DNA of 53,337 nucleotides from Selenomonas sp. GACV-9 (lineage in GTDB: Bacteria > Bacillota > Negativicutes > Selenomonadales > Selenomonadaceae): positions 1 to 53,337 of the forward strand of contig FPAX01000015.1 of NCBI GenBank assembly GCA_900116485.1. Direction: 5' to 3'. Position 1 is the stretch's first letter; each line of letters starts with the position of its first letter. The position numbers and the translations under genes are program-made. A model generated the notes under the pieces. It was not told the origin of the DNA, did not search any database, and saw nothing but the letters and a program-made list of their open reading frames with translations. Shown here piece by piece: positions 15,191-22,502 of this stretch.

Positions 15191-15946
15191 ATGAAGATTG
15201 CAGCAACAGATTTTGACGGGACGCTTTGTCCCATTGGTGAGCCGATTCCAGCAGAGAACATCAAGGCAATCAAGGCCTGGCAGGCGGCTGGCAACAAGTT
15301 CGGCATCGCGACGGGACGCGGCCTGACGCTTATCCGGGAGGCGCTGGAGCGCTATGGGGACTGGCAGCCGGATTTCCTCGTCTGCAACAATGGGGCCGTC
15401 TCCGTGGATGGCGAAGGGCAGATGATCCACTGCAAGGCCATTGCGCCAGATGTCCTGCGCGGTGTGCTCTCTATGCCCATCATGCAGGAAGACAGCCATT
15501 CGTTGCTGGTATTCACGGCCCGCAGCGTGCGCAGCATCCGGCCCAATCCTGACATCCCGTCAGAGCTTATACCGCCGATAACACTGGCGGAGGCACTGGC
15601 GCTGCCAGATGTCGTACAGCTCAGCATAAAGCTGGCGACACCGGAGGAGGCCCAGCAAGTAAGCGCGGCTATCCATGCGGCTTATCCGGGGCTGGGAGGC
15701 AATATCAACCGCAGCTATCTCGATATCAATGCCGTGGAAGCCGATAAGGGCTGGGGCCTGCAGCAGATGCTGGCCGCAAGTGAATGGAAGGGCAGTGAGC
15801 TCCTGGTCATCGGTGATGACAAGAACGACTTGCCGATGATCGAGCGGTTCGATGGTTTCACCGTGGCCACGGCCAAGCCCTTCATGCATGAGGCTGCGAG
15901 CAAGGTATATCCTACGGTTGGCTCCATGCTGCTTGATAACCTGTGA
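15191..15946 (+). CDS. HAD-superfamily Cof-type phosphatase
   Basis: 251 residues. Motif I is FDGTLCPIGEPI near the N-terminus (catalytic Asp about residue 8, second Asp replaced in the usual DxDGT by TDFDGT). It has a large C2-type cap (about 80-180) and motif IV VIGDDKNDLPMIERFDGF near residue 215. This matches the Cof/YbiV/YidA group, which dephosphorylates sugar phosphates and related small molecules. The substrate cannot be predicted. A second, unrelated-looking Cof-type gene is at 32660. It is followed by a terminator shared with glnK. Confidence 0.85.
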   Translation: MKIAATDFDGTLCPIGEPIPAENIKAIKAWQAAGNKFGIATGRGLTLIREALERYGDWQPDFLVCNNGAVSVDGEGQMIHCKAIAPDVLRGVLSMPIMQEDSHSLLVFTARSVRSIRPNPDIPSELIPPITLAEALALPDVVQLSIKLATPEEAQQVSAAIHAAYPGLGGNINRSYLDINAVEADKGWGLQQMLAASEWKGSELLVIGDDKNDLPMIERFDGFTVATAKPFMHEAASKVYPTVGSMLLDNL

Positions 15947-15957
15947 CATCATCAGAC

Positions 15958-16006
15958 AAAAAGGACCGGCAGCCATAAGCAGATTGCTTTGGCTGCCGGT
16001 CCTTCA
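15958..16006. terminator. terminator between the HAD gene and glnK
   Basis: AAGGACCGGCAGCCA (15961-15975) pairs with TGGCTGCCGGTCCTT (15990-16004). The A run on the left makes it strongest for the minus-strand amt-glnK transcript. Confidence 0.85.
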
Positions 16007-16018
16007 TTCATTGTGGGG

Positions 16019-16390
16019 TTATTCTTTGCGTTCGCCCGGGATATCCTTGATGGCATCAGCTCCGCGCTGGCCTGTGCGGATGCGGACGGCATCGGAGAGC
16101 TCGGTGACAAAGATCTTGCCGTCGCCGAAGCTGCCGGTACGCAGCACTTTCTGGGCGGTGTCGAGGACCTTCTCGACCGGGACTTCGCAGATGACGGTCT
16201 CAATCTTGATTTTCGGTACGAGATTGATATCGTATTTCTTGCCACGGTAGACTTCTTCGTGGCCCTTCTGCAGGCCACAGCCAAATACCTGGCTGACGGT
16301 CATGCCGAGGACGCCGATTTCATTGAGGGCCTGCATGAGCTCATCAAGCTTGCTGGAACGGGTGATGATTTCGATTTTCGTTATTTTCAT
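16019..16390 (-). CDS. glnK: P-II family nitrogen regulatory protein
   Basis: 123 residues, the normal P-II length plus a short tail. Conserved parts are MKITKIEIITRSSKLDELM (N-terminus), the T-loop with YRGKKY at 48-53 (the Tyr modified in many P-II proteins is position 53 or nearby), and the ATP-binding segments KIKIETVI and TGSFGDGKIFV. It lies 9 bases downstream of amt on the same strand. That order (amt then glnK) is the classical ammonium-uptake pair, in which the trimeric P-II plugs the Amt channel when nitrogen is plentiful. AGGTGG precedes the ATG. Confidence 0.93.
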   Translation of the reverse strand: MKITKIEIITRSSKLDELMQALNEIGVLGMTVSQVFGCGLQKGHEEVYRGKKYDINLVPKIKIETVICEVPVEKVLDTAQKVLRTGSFGDGKIFVTELSDAVRIRTGQRGADAIKDIPGERKE

Positions 16391-16399
16391 GACGCCACC

Positions 16400-17710
16400 T
16401 TATCCTTTCTGTGCATTGATGTTCATGACCGTGTTGGCGAGCATCTCGCTGGAATCTTCGAAGCTGCCGAGCATCGGGCTGCCAGTCATTACCGAACGGG
16501 CATAGCCGCGCTCGCCGTGTTCGACGATATCGAGACCAGTGAGCTCCTCGGCCTCCGAGGCACGCGTCTCCATCAGAGCAGCGACGACCTTGTAGAGGAC
16601 ATAGGTGCCGGCAACAGCCAGGGCGTAAGCGACGACAATCGAGATCAGCTGAGCGATGAACAGATGGGACTCACCATAGAGGAGGCCATTGGCGCCATCC
16701 GGATTGATTTCAGTCGTGGCCCAAAGACCCGTGGCTACAGCACCCCAGGTACCGCCGATGCCATGGACACCGAAAGCGTCAAGGGCATCATCATAGCCGA
16801 GTTTCTCTTTGAGGACGGCGACGGCGAAGAAGCAGACAACGCCGCCTACAAGACCGATGATGACTGATGGCAGCGGGGCAACAAAGCCAGCTGCTGGCGT
16901 GATGGCGACAAGACCAGCGACGCAGCCCGAAGCAGCGCCGAGAATGGTCGGCTTGCCATTGAACTTCCACTCAACGAGGACCCAGGAAACCGTAGCAGCG
17001 GCAGCTGCAGCCTGGGAGGTAACGAAAGCGTTAGCAGCGAGAGCATTAGCACCGAGAGCACTGCCGGCATTGAAGCCGAACCAGCCGAACCAGAGCAGCG
17101 TAGCGCCGAGAACAGTCATCGGCAGGTTGTGCGGGATCATGGCGGTGCGGCCATAGCCCTTGCGTTTGCCTAAGAGGATGCAGAGCGTGAGGCCAGAGAC
17201 ACCGGAAAGGATGTGGATGACAAGACCACCAGCAAAGTCAAGGGCACCGAGCTCGGCAAGGAAACCGCCGCCCCAGACCCAGTGAGCCATCGGGTTGTAG
17301 ATCAGGATTGCCCAGAGCAGGATGAAGACGGCAAAGGCCGCGAACTTCATGCGTTCAGCGAAGGCCCCAGTGATAAGAGCCGGTGTGATGACGGCGAACA
17401 TGCACTGGAAGGCGACAAACGCGAGCTCGGGAATCGTGCCATTCTCGAGGACGTTCATGCCAACGCCGGCAAGACCGATCTTATCGAGGCTGCCGATAAA
17501 GCCATTGATATCGGTGCCGAAGGTCATGGCATAACCGATAAGTACCCATTCGACGGAAATCATTGCGACGATGAAGAAACTCTGCATGATCGTCGTGAGA
17601 ACATTCTTGCTGCGGACCATGCCGCCGTAGAAGAAGGCAAGTCCAGGAGTCATGATGAAGACCAGGGCTGCACTGATGAGGACCCAGGCCGTATCACCCG
17701 TATCAATCAT
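16400..17710 (-). CDS. amt: ammonium transporter
   Basis: 436 residues from the ATG at 17710, which AAGGA precedes. An upstream in-frame extension to 17839 runs through the leader terminator and is not credible. Eleven transmembrane segments are expected. Family marks are TPGLAFFYGGMV near the N-terminus, the pore His stretch NPMAHWVWGGG, FGWFGFNAGSAL, and the second pore His in DAFGVHGIGGTWG. The cytoplasmic C-terminus (about 395-436) carries the LDIVEHGERGY signature. Together with glnK it forms one transcription unit driven by the promoter at 17951-17979 through a long structured leader. Confidence 0.95.
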   Translation of the reverse strand: MIDTGDTAWVLISAALVFIMTPGLAFFYGGMVRSKNVLTTIMQSFFIVAMISVEWVLIGYAMTFGTDINGFIGSLDKIGLAGVGMNVLENGTIPELAFVAFQCMFAVITPALITGAFAERMKFAAFAVFILLWAILIYNPMAHWVWGGGFLAELGALDFAGGLVIHILSGVSGLTLCILLGKRKGYGRTAMIPHNLPMTVLGATLLWFGWFGFNAGSALGANALAANAFVTSQAAAAAATVSWVLVEWKFNGKPTILGAASGCVAGLVAITPAAGFVAPLPSVIIGLVGGVVCFFAVAVLKEKLGYDDALDAFGVHGIGGTWGAVATGLWATTEINPDGANGLLYGESHLFIAQLISIVVAYALAVAGTYVLYKVVAALMETRASEAEELTGLDIVEHGERGYARSVMTGSPMLGSFEDSSEMLANTVMNINAQKG

Positions 17711-17946
17711 GGAAATCAGTCCTTTCTGAATGAAAAAAGATAATAGCGAAAAGCAAATAACAAAAAGGCGCCACACAGCTCCAGCGTTAGAGCCGTGAGA
17801 CGCCTTTGTCTCTAGCTGTATGCCAGCAGGAGCCGGCATACATTTATGATACTTGACAGACCATCAACAGCTAAGAGAACAGAAAAGCCCCGCAGGATCC
17901 GGTACCTGATCCTGCGGGGCGCCATTGCCTCGTATCTGTTGATGGC
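17711..17946 (-). promoter_or_regulatory. structured 5' leader RNA of amt-glnK, candidate riboswitch or attenuator
   Basis: The transcript should begin near 17946, and the first paired element begins there. Going 5' to 3' on the minus strand: a 10-11 bp long-range helix (CCATCAACAG at 17945-17936 with CTGTTGATGG at 17870-17861) encloses a very stable 13-bp hairpin (GCCCCGCAGGATC, 17920-17887). A second hairpin follows at 17842-17817 (TGTATGCCGGC/GCTGGCATACA), then an intrinsic terminator at 17806-17757. GAGAC (minus strand, near 17812) can pair with GTCTC inside the 5' arm of the terminator, giving a possible anti-terminator. I recognise no known riboswitch class. The gap of about 320 bases before the glycosylase gene is explained by this leader and its promoter. 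Confidence 0.6.
17757..17806 (-). terminator. intrinsic terminator inside the amt leader
   Basis: On the minus strand AAGGCG..GGCTC (17806-17790) pairs with GAGCTGTGTGGCGCCTT (17781-17765), then TTTTTG. It lies about 50 bases upstream of the amt start, so it must be read through or switched off for amt expression. Confidence 0.75.
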
Positions 17947-17950
17947 TTTT

Positions 17951-17979
17951 ATTATAGTCATTCCTCTTTGACCTGTCAA
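17951..17979 (-). promoter_or_regulatory. consensus sigma-70 promoter of amt-glnK
   Basis: On the minus strand TTGACA (17979-17974), 17-bp spacer, TATAAT (17956-17951). Both hexamers are perfect. Confidence 0.88.
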
Positions 17980-18028
17980 TATTGCTTGAAAATGTATACA
18001 AGGATACAGGAATCGGACAGTGGGCGGC

Positions 18029-18523
18029 TCAGGGATGAATGGCCTGGCTCCAAGCGTCAGCCAGCATATCCATGCGCCAGCGCGCGTTGGCGGGGCTCGT
18101 CGAGGGCAGGAAGTGGAACGCGATATCCGTGCGGGTGAGCAGCTCCTTGTTATAGCGCTTGAAGGTCTGGGCAGATTTGCCGCCGTTGCAGCAGATGGTC
18201 TTGATGCGCGGATATTCCTGCAGCAGGGCAGTGAAATCGTTGCCCTGCACATTCTTTATGGCAGAATCAAGGCTGCCGCTGCGCTCGCAGGTATCGATGG
18301 CATCCCAGAGGGCGATATGATGATGCAGCAGCATCTGCAGGCGCTGCTCATAATCTGCCGGTGCCGCAGGCTCGTTGAGCAGGCGCGCCATCAGCGGCCA
18401 GAAGCGGTTCTGGGGATGGGCATAGTATTGTTGTTGCTGAAGTGAAGTAACGCCGGGCATGGAGCCTAATATCAAGGTATGGCATCCTTGATCGATGCTC
18501 GGCGGAAATCCGGTACAGTTCAT
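18029..18523 (-). CDS. DNA-deoxyinosine glycosylase (uracil-DNA glycosylase superfamily, family 6-like)
   Basis: 164 residues. The N-terminal motif TLILGSMPGVTSL followed by YYAHPQNRFWPLMARLL is that of the hypoxanthine-DNA glycosylase branch. The C-terminal block FHFLPSTSPANARW is the second active-site motif (usually LPSTSPANA). The enzyme removes deaminated bases, chiefly hypoxanthine, from DNA, starting base excision repair. GGAGGT sits properly before the ATG. The gene is alone on the minus strand, divergent from the P-type ATPase. Confidence 0.87.
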   Translation of the reverse strand: MNCTGFPPSIDQGCHTLILGSMPGVTSLQQQQYYAHPQNRFWPLMARLLNEPAAPADYEQRLQMLLHHHIALWDAIDTCERSGSLDSAIKNVQGNDFTALLQEYPRIKTICCNGGKSAQTFKRYNKELLTRTDIAFHFLPSTSPANARWRMDMLADAWSQAIHP

Positions 18524-18596
18524 GGTTACCTCCTGTGTGTTCTTTTTCTCATTCTACCATCAGGTGCGGAAAAAGGAAAATACAGAGGAATAATGC

Positions 18597-18624
18597 TTGA
18601 CGTCAGTGATTATTTTGCTATAAT
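18597..18624 (+). promoter_or_regulatory. promoter of the metal P-type ATPase
   Basis: TTGACG (18597-18602), 16-bp spacer, TATAAT (18619-18624). Confidence 0.75.
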
Positions 18625-18635
18625 TGAATCAACGA

Positions 18636-18651
18636 ATGAATCATTGTTCAT
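18636..18651 (+). promoter_or_regulatory. candidate ArsR/SmtB-type operator
   Basis: Interrupted palindrome ATGAA TCATTG TTCAT just downstream of the -10 box. ArsR-family metal sensors often bind imperfect palindromes containing TGAA..TTCA in this position. No arsR-like gene is next to it, so this is tentative. Confidence 0.35.
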
Positions 18652-18681
18652 ATATTAATAAAAATAATCGAGGTGAGCGGA

Positions 18682-20817
18682 ATGAATAACAAGCAGCGAC
18701 GGAATCTTATCCGCATCGTGGCAGCGGCTGTCATGCTGGTGGGGCTGGCTTATGCGCCGCTGGCAGGAATGCCGCGCTTTGTTGCCTATCTGGTGCCCTA
18801 TCTGGTGGTCGGCTATGATGTACTGGCCAAGGCGTTCAAGGGCATCAAGAACCGGCAGGTATTTGATGAGAGCCTGCTCATGGGCATAGCGACAATCGGC
18901 GCGATGGCCTTGGCCGTCTACGAGGATGGCGACTATACCGAGGGCATTGCCGTCATGCTGTTCTACCAGATTGGCGAATGGTTCCAGAGCTATGCCGTCG
19001 GCCGCAGCCGGCGCGACATCAGTGCGCTTATGGATATCCGGCCGGATTATGCCAATATCGAAGGGGAAAATGGCCAGCTGGCAAAGATCGATCCCGATGA
19101 GGTGGAGGTGGGCACGGTCATCGTCGTCCAGCCCGGTGAGAAGGTGCCTATTGACGGCCGTGTCGTCGCAGGTACGTCAAGCCTCGATACCATTGCCCTG
19201 ACCGGCGAAAGCCTGCCGCGCGATGTGGCCCCAGGGGATGAGGTCATCAGCGGCTGCATCAATAAGAACGGCCTGTTGAAGATCCGCACGACCAAAGCGT
19301 TTGAGGAGTCGACAGCCTCGAAGATCCTGGAACTTGTCGAGGATGCCAGCTCCCGCAAGTCGCGTTCCGAGGCCTTCATCGCCCGTTTCGCGCGAGTCTA
19401 TACACCAATCGTCGTCTATGCGGCGCTGGCGCTGGCCACCTTGCCGCCGCTCGGGCAGCTGCTGCTCGGAAATGCACCGGCCTGGGGCACCTGGTTTTAC
19501 CGGGCACTGACCTTCCTTGTCATCAGCTGCCCCTGCGCCCTCGTCATCAGCATCCCGCTGAGTTTCTTTGCCGGTCTTGGCGGTGCAAGCCGCCAGGGCG
19601 TCCTCATCAAGGGCTCGAACTACCTGGAGGCCCTGGCTGAGGTGGATACGGTGGTCTTTGACAAGACTGGAACGCTGACCAAGGGCGTGTTTGCGGTGAC
19701 GGCTGTTCATCCGGAAAAGCTTGACGAAAAGCAACTGTTGCATCTGGCCGCACATGTCGAGCGCTTCTCAACCCATCCGATAGCGGCGTCGCTCAAGGCA
19801 GCCTATAAGGATGAGGCCGATGGCTGCGCCGTCGAAGATATCGAGGAAATCGCTGGCCACGGCGTGCGGGCGCGCGTCAACGGCCACACGGTCTGTGTGG
19901 GCAACAGCCGCATGATGGCAGCCTTGGGGGCGGATTGGCATGAATGCCATCGCGTGGGCACGACGGTGCATGTGGCCATCGACGGCGAGTATGCGGGCCA
20001 TATCGTCATTTCCGATGTGGTCAAGGAAAATGCGGCGGCAGCGATAGCGGCTTTGCGCGATAATGGCATCGGCAGGACCGTCATGCTGACTGGCGATGCG
20101 GCCAAGGTGGCTGCTGATGTGGCTGACCAGCTCGGGATTGATCAGGTGTACAGCGAACTGCTGCCGGCTGATAAGGTAGCCAGGGTGGAGGAGCTGCTGG
20201 CTGATGATGAGACTAGCGGCAAGCTCGCCTTTGTGGGCGACGGCATCAACGATGCGCCGGTGCTGTCGCGGGCCGATGTCGGCATCGCCATGGGAGCGAT
20301 GGGCTCAGATGCGGCCATCGCGGCAGCCGATGTCGTGCTCATGGATGACAATCCGTTGCAGATTGCCAAGGCCCAGCGCCTGGCCCGTAAGACCATGGGC
20401 ATCGTCCGGCAGAATATCTGGGGCTCGATCGGCATCAAGGTACTCGTGCTGCTGCTCGGTGCTGTCGGTATCGCCAATATGTGGGCGGCCATCTTTGCTG
20501 ACGTGGGTGTCATGATTCTCGCGGTGCTCAATGCGATGCGAGCCATGATGCTGCCGAAGGATAGACTTGAGGATCAGAAAACCAGAAAGGAAAGTGAAAC
20601 GATGAAAACCTATAAGATTGATGTCGACTGTGCCAACTGCGCCAACCTCATGGAGGAGGCCGCCAAGAATACGCCGGGAATCAAGTCGGCAGTGGTCAAC
20701 TTCATGGCACTCAAGATGAAAGTGGAGTTTGAGGAAGGATATGAACCGCAGGCCGTCATGGAGCAGGTTCGTGAGAACTGCAAGAAGGTCGAAGACGACT
20801 GCGAAGTGTTTATCTGA
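18682..20817 (+). CDS. heavy-metal P1B-type ATPase (Zn/Cd/Pb export type) with a C-terminal HMA domain
   Basis: 711 residues from the ATG at 18682, preceded by GAGGTGA. Six or more membrane helices. Actuator motif LTGESLPRD, metal-binding CPC in VISCPCALVIS (about residue 290), phosphorylation motif DKTGTLTKG, P1B His-Pro in FSTHPIA, and hinge VGDGINDAPVLSRADVGIAMG. CPC plus the rest of the motif set fits CadA/ZntA exporters. There is no N-terminal HMA domain. Instead, residues about 641-711 form a ferredoxin-like HMA domain with the metal site DCANCAN. An ATG at 20602 inside the gene has AGAAAGGAAAG in front of it and could start that domain as a free 71-residue metallochaperone. A strong terminator follows. 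Confidence 0.92.
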   Translation: MNNKQRRNLIRIVAAAVMLVGLAYAPLAGMPRFVAYLVPYLVVGYDVLAKAFKGIKNRQVFDESLLMGIATIGAMALAVYEDGDYTEGIAVMLFYQIGEWFQSYAVGRSRRDISALMDIRPDYANIEGENGQLAKIDPDEVEVGTVIVVQPGEKVPIDGRVVAGTSSLDTIALTGESLPRDVAPGDEVISGCINKNGLLKIRTTKAFEESTASKILELVEDASSRKSRSEAFIARFARVYTPIVVYAALALATLPPLGQLLLGNAPAWGTWFYRALTFLVISCPCALVISIPLSFFAGLGGASRQGVLIKGSNYLEALAEVDTVVFDKTGTLTKGVFAVTAVHPEKLDEKQLLHLAAHVERFSTHPIAASLKAAYKDEADGCAVEDIEEIAGHGVRARVNGHTVCVGNSRMMAALGADWHECHRVGTTVHVAIDGEYAGHIVISDVVKENAAAAIAALRDNGIGRTVMLTGDAAKVAADVADQLGIDQVYSELLPADKVARVEELLADDETSGKLAFVGDGINDAPVLSRADVGIAMGAMGSDAAIAAADVVLMDDNPLQIAKAQRLARKTMGIVRQNIWGSIGIKVLVLLLGAVGIANMWAAIFADVGVMILAVLNAMRAMMLPKDRLEDQKTRKESETMKTYKIDVDCANCANLMEEAAKNTPGIKSAVVNFMALKMKVEFEEGYEPQAVMEQVRENCKKVEDDCEVFI
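20602..20817 (+). other. possible internally initiated HMA metallochaperone
   Basis: The last 71 codons of the P-type ATPase gene, in the same frame, start with ATG at 20602 behind a good Shine-Dalgarno (AGAAAGGAAAG, about 7 bases spacing). They encode a complete CopZ/MerP-size domain with CxxC (CANC). Either a formerly separate gene was fused, or both products are still made. Confidence 0.4.
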
Positions 20818-20833
20818 GGATATGTCCTGAAAT

Positions 20834-20894
20834 AAAAAGACCGCCAGCCAGGCAACGCGCATGTATGAACGTTGACTGGTTGGCGGTCTTTTTT
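20834..20894 (+). terminator. terminator after the P-type ATPase
   Basis: AAAAAGACCGCCAGCCA pairs with TGGTTGGCGGTCTTTTTT around a 26-base loop. The repeat element begins three bases further on. Confidence 0.88.
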
Positions 20895-20896
20895 AT

Positions 20897-21507
20897 ATTG
20901 CAGTTTGTCTGTCAGTTCGTGCGGAACGGAATCCCGATAGTACGCAGCTCGGGGTTCACGGGGTAGTACTTTTTCTGTTTCCGCTGAATGGACCGTACGA
21001 CCAGAACTACGGACTTAGTTACCTGCTCCCGTCACCAGGTCGCGACGTACATAGTTCTTTCTAGGTTATGCGATTACGGCCCAGTCCTGCTGCGCAGGAC
21101 AGTCGCTCCAGACAGAAAGAAGCACTACCCCGTTCGCCCCTTTGGTAACGGAAATCTGAGATTGTACGAACCGTTTCTCCCGTAACAAGCACATCGATGT
21201 AATTCGTGGCCTATCGCCGGAACAGAGCAGGATTATCCCAACATAACGGAGGGTAAGGGTGGGTACACTTTCTTCGTAGACGGAGCGATTGCCCGAACGC
21301 AGTGAGGGATGGCACGCGGTAGGTACCAGCTAGAACGTCAAGATGTATTGGCGCGCCGCCGGCCTGCCCGGCGCATGTAACTAAATACGTACTTAAACAC
21401 CAGCGCGGGTCATTTAGCGGAGCGGAGAAAAAGTGCACCCACCCTCACCCAAGCTGAGATGTGTCAAGCTTATTGTAATCTCGCACTAACAGACAAATTG
21501 CAATTTG
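20897..21507. repeat. noncoding structured repeat element, complete copy (two inverted modules)
   Basis: About 610 bp with matching ends: ATTGCAGTTTGTCTGTCAG at 20897 and the reverse complement of ATTGCAATTTGTCTGTTAG at 21504. Read inward from either end the two halves are collinear homologues (ACTTTTTCT about 70 bases in, then CCGCT.AATG.ACC, then TTAGTTAC, and so on), so the element is an inverted dimer of a module of about 300 bp. Each half contains a long helix: 20959-20978 pairs with 21112-21132, and 21251-21276 with 21423-21450. Short hairpins such as GTCCTG CTGCG CAGGAC (21084-21100) lie inside. It fills the gap between the P-type ATPase terminator and the stop of the activase gene. 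Open frames of 65 and 75 codons are not conserved in the second copy. No transposase is present. Confidence 0.85.
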
Positions 21508-21515
21508 TTGTTGGT

Positions 21516-22319
21516 TCAAAGAAAAGTATCGATCCCCTCTTCTTGCAGGACTTGGATAAGTGGCTGCAGGGCCTCGGGGCGCAGGGCTTTTTGGCCTGTG
21601 TATTCATAGGGGCGGCCGAGCTCCTGGTATTTATTTTCCCCATAGGGATGAAAGGGCAGCAGCTGACAGCGGTCAGCGCCGACTTCGCGCAGCCGGCGGG
21701 CAAAGCCGTGGGCATCGTCCGTGGTGTCATTGAACCCTGGGATTATGGGGATGCGTGGCAGCACAGCTAGTCCATCGGCAATGGCTGTGCGCATATTGGC
21801 AAGCGGCAGCTCGTTGGTCACGCCGGTACCCCAAAGGTGCCGGTCACCATCCCAATGTTTCATATCGAAGAGCAGCAGGTCAGAGAGTCCTGCAACCTGC
21901 CGGAAAGTTGCCGGCTGGGCAAATCCCGAGGTCTCGATGGCTGTATGGATGCCTTTTTCCTGCAGGGCCTGCAGCAGGGCAATGGCAAAGTCTGGCTGGC
22001 TGAGGACTTCGCCGCCTGACAGGGTCACTCCGCCGCCGCTTTCTTCGTAGAAGGGCAGATCCTGCAGGCAGACGGAGATAACTTCGTCAACCGTGCGCCA
22101 GGTTCCAGTGGTTTCGGATTTTCCTGTCTCGGCATGGCACAGAACCTCGGGGGTGAAATCTTGGCTTTCAGGGTTGGCACACCAGCGGCAGCGGAGCGGG
22201 CAGCCCTTGAAGAAAACCGTAGTGCGGACGCCGGGGCCGTCGTTAGTGCTGAATTTCTGGATATTGAAGATAAGGCCGCACAATTCTTGGGCGGCAGCAG
22301 TTGTTTGCGATCCTGCCAT
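21516..22319 (-). CDS. glycyl-radical enzyme activating protein (radical SAM)
   Basis: 267 residues. The radical-SAM CxxxCxxC motif is in FFKGCPLRCRWCANPES (about 37-47), preceded by the activase signature NIQKFSTNDGPGVRTT. Later motifs are GGGVTLSGGEVLSQPDF and IETSGF. The eight-iron ferredoxin insert found in activases of many diol-dehydratase-like glycyl-radical enzymes is absent; the sequence passes from CANPES to the SGGE motif with only one further Cys. Its job is to form the glycyl radical on a partner, most likely the enzyme at 23210. It is divergent from the aldolase and glycyl-radical genes and shares their intergenic control region. AAAGGAGG precedes the ATG. Confidence 0.9.
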   Translation of the reverse strand: MAGSQTTAAAQELCGLIFNIQKFSTNDGPGVRTTVFFKGCPLRCRWCANPESQDFTPEVLCHAETGKSETTGTWRTVDEVISVCLQDLPFYEESGGGVTLSGGEVLSQPDFAIALLQALQEKGIHTAIETSGFAQPATFRQVAGLSDLLLFDMKHWDGDRHLWGTGVTNELPLANMRTAIADGLAVLPRIPIIPGFNDTTDDAHGFARRLREVGADRCQLLPFHPYGENKYQELGRPYEYTGQKALRPEALQPLIQVLQEEGIDTFL

Positions 22320-22383
22320 GATGAGCCTCCTTTGTGTTGCTCCTATTTTAGCATGAAGTATGCGGCAGAAACAAGTAAAAATA

Positions 22384-22455
22384 TTTCATTCGTAAGTAAA
22401 AGTGGTTTCAACTTGACTACGTAGCAATGGTATGTCATAATACTTACAAATGAAA
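22384..22455 (+). promoter_or_regulatory. promoter flanked by a 15-bp inverted repeat
   Basis: TTTCATTCGTAAGTA (22384-22398) and TACTTACAAATGAAA (22441-22455) are inverted copies with one mismatch. Between them lies TTGACT (22413-22418), a 17-bp spacer and CATAAT (22436-22441). The downstream arm overlaps the -10 box, so a repressor bound to both arms could shut the promoter. It controls the aldolase/glycyl-radical genes and possibly the divergent activase. Confidence 0.5.
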
Positions 22456-22502
22456 GTTGTCGTATTACGAGAAAAGCCAAACGTAGGAAAGGATGCTTGA
22501 CC

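Noticed and set aside
17812..18252. Minus-strand frame of 146 codons between the glycosylase and amt.
   Set aside because: It overlaps the glycosylase gene in another frame and runs through the amt promoter and leader hairpins.
20988..21438. Open frames of 65 and 75 codons inside the repeat element, first read as possible accessory proteins.
   Set aside because: The partial second copy has a one-base length difference and an in-frame TAG in the 75-codon frame, and conservation follows stems, not codons.
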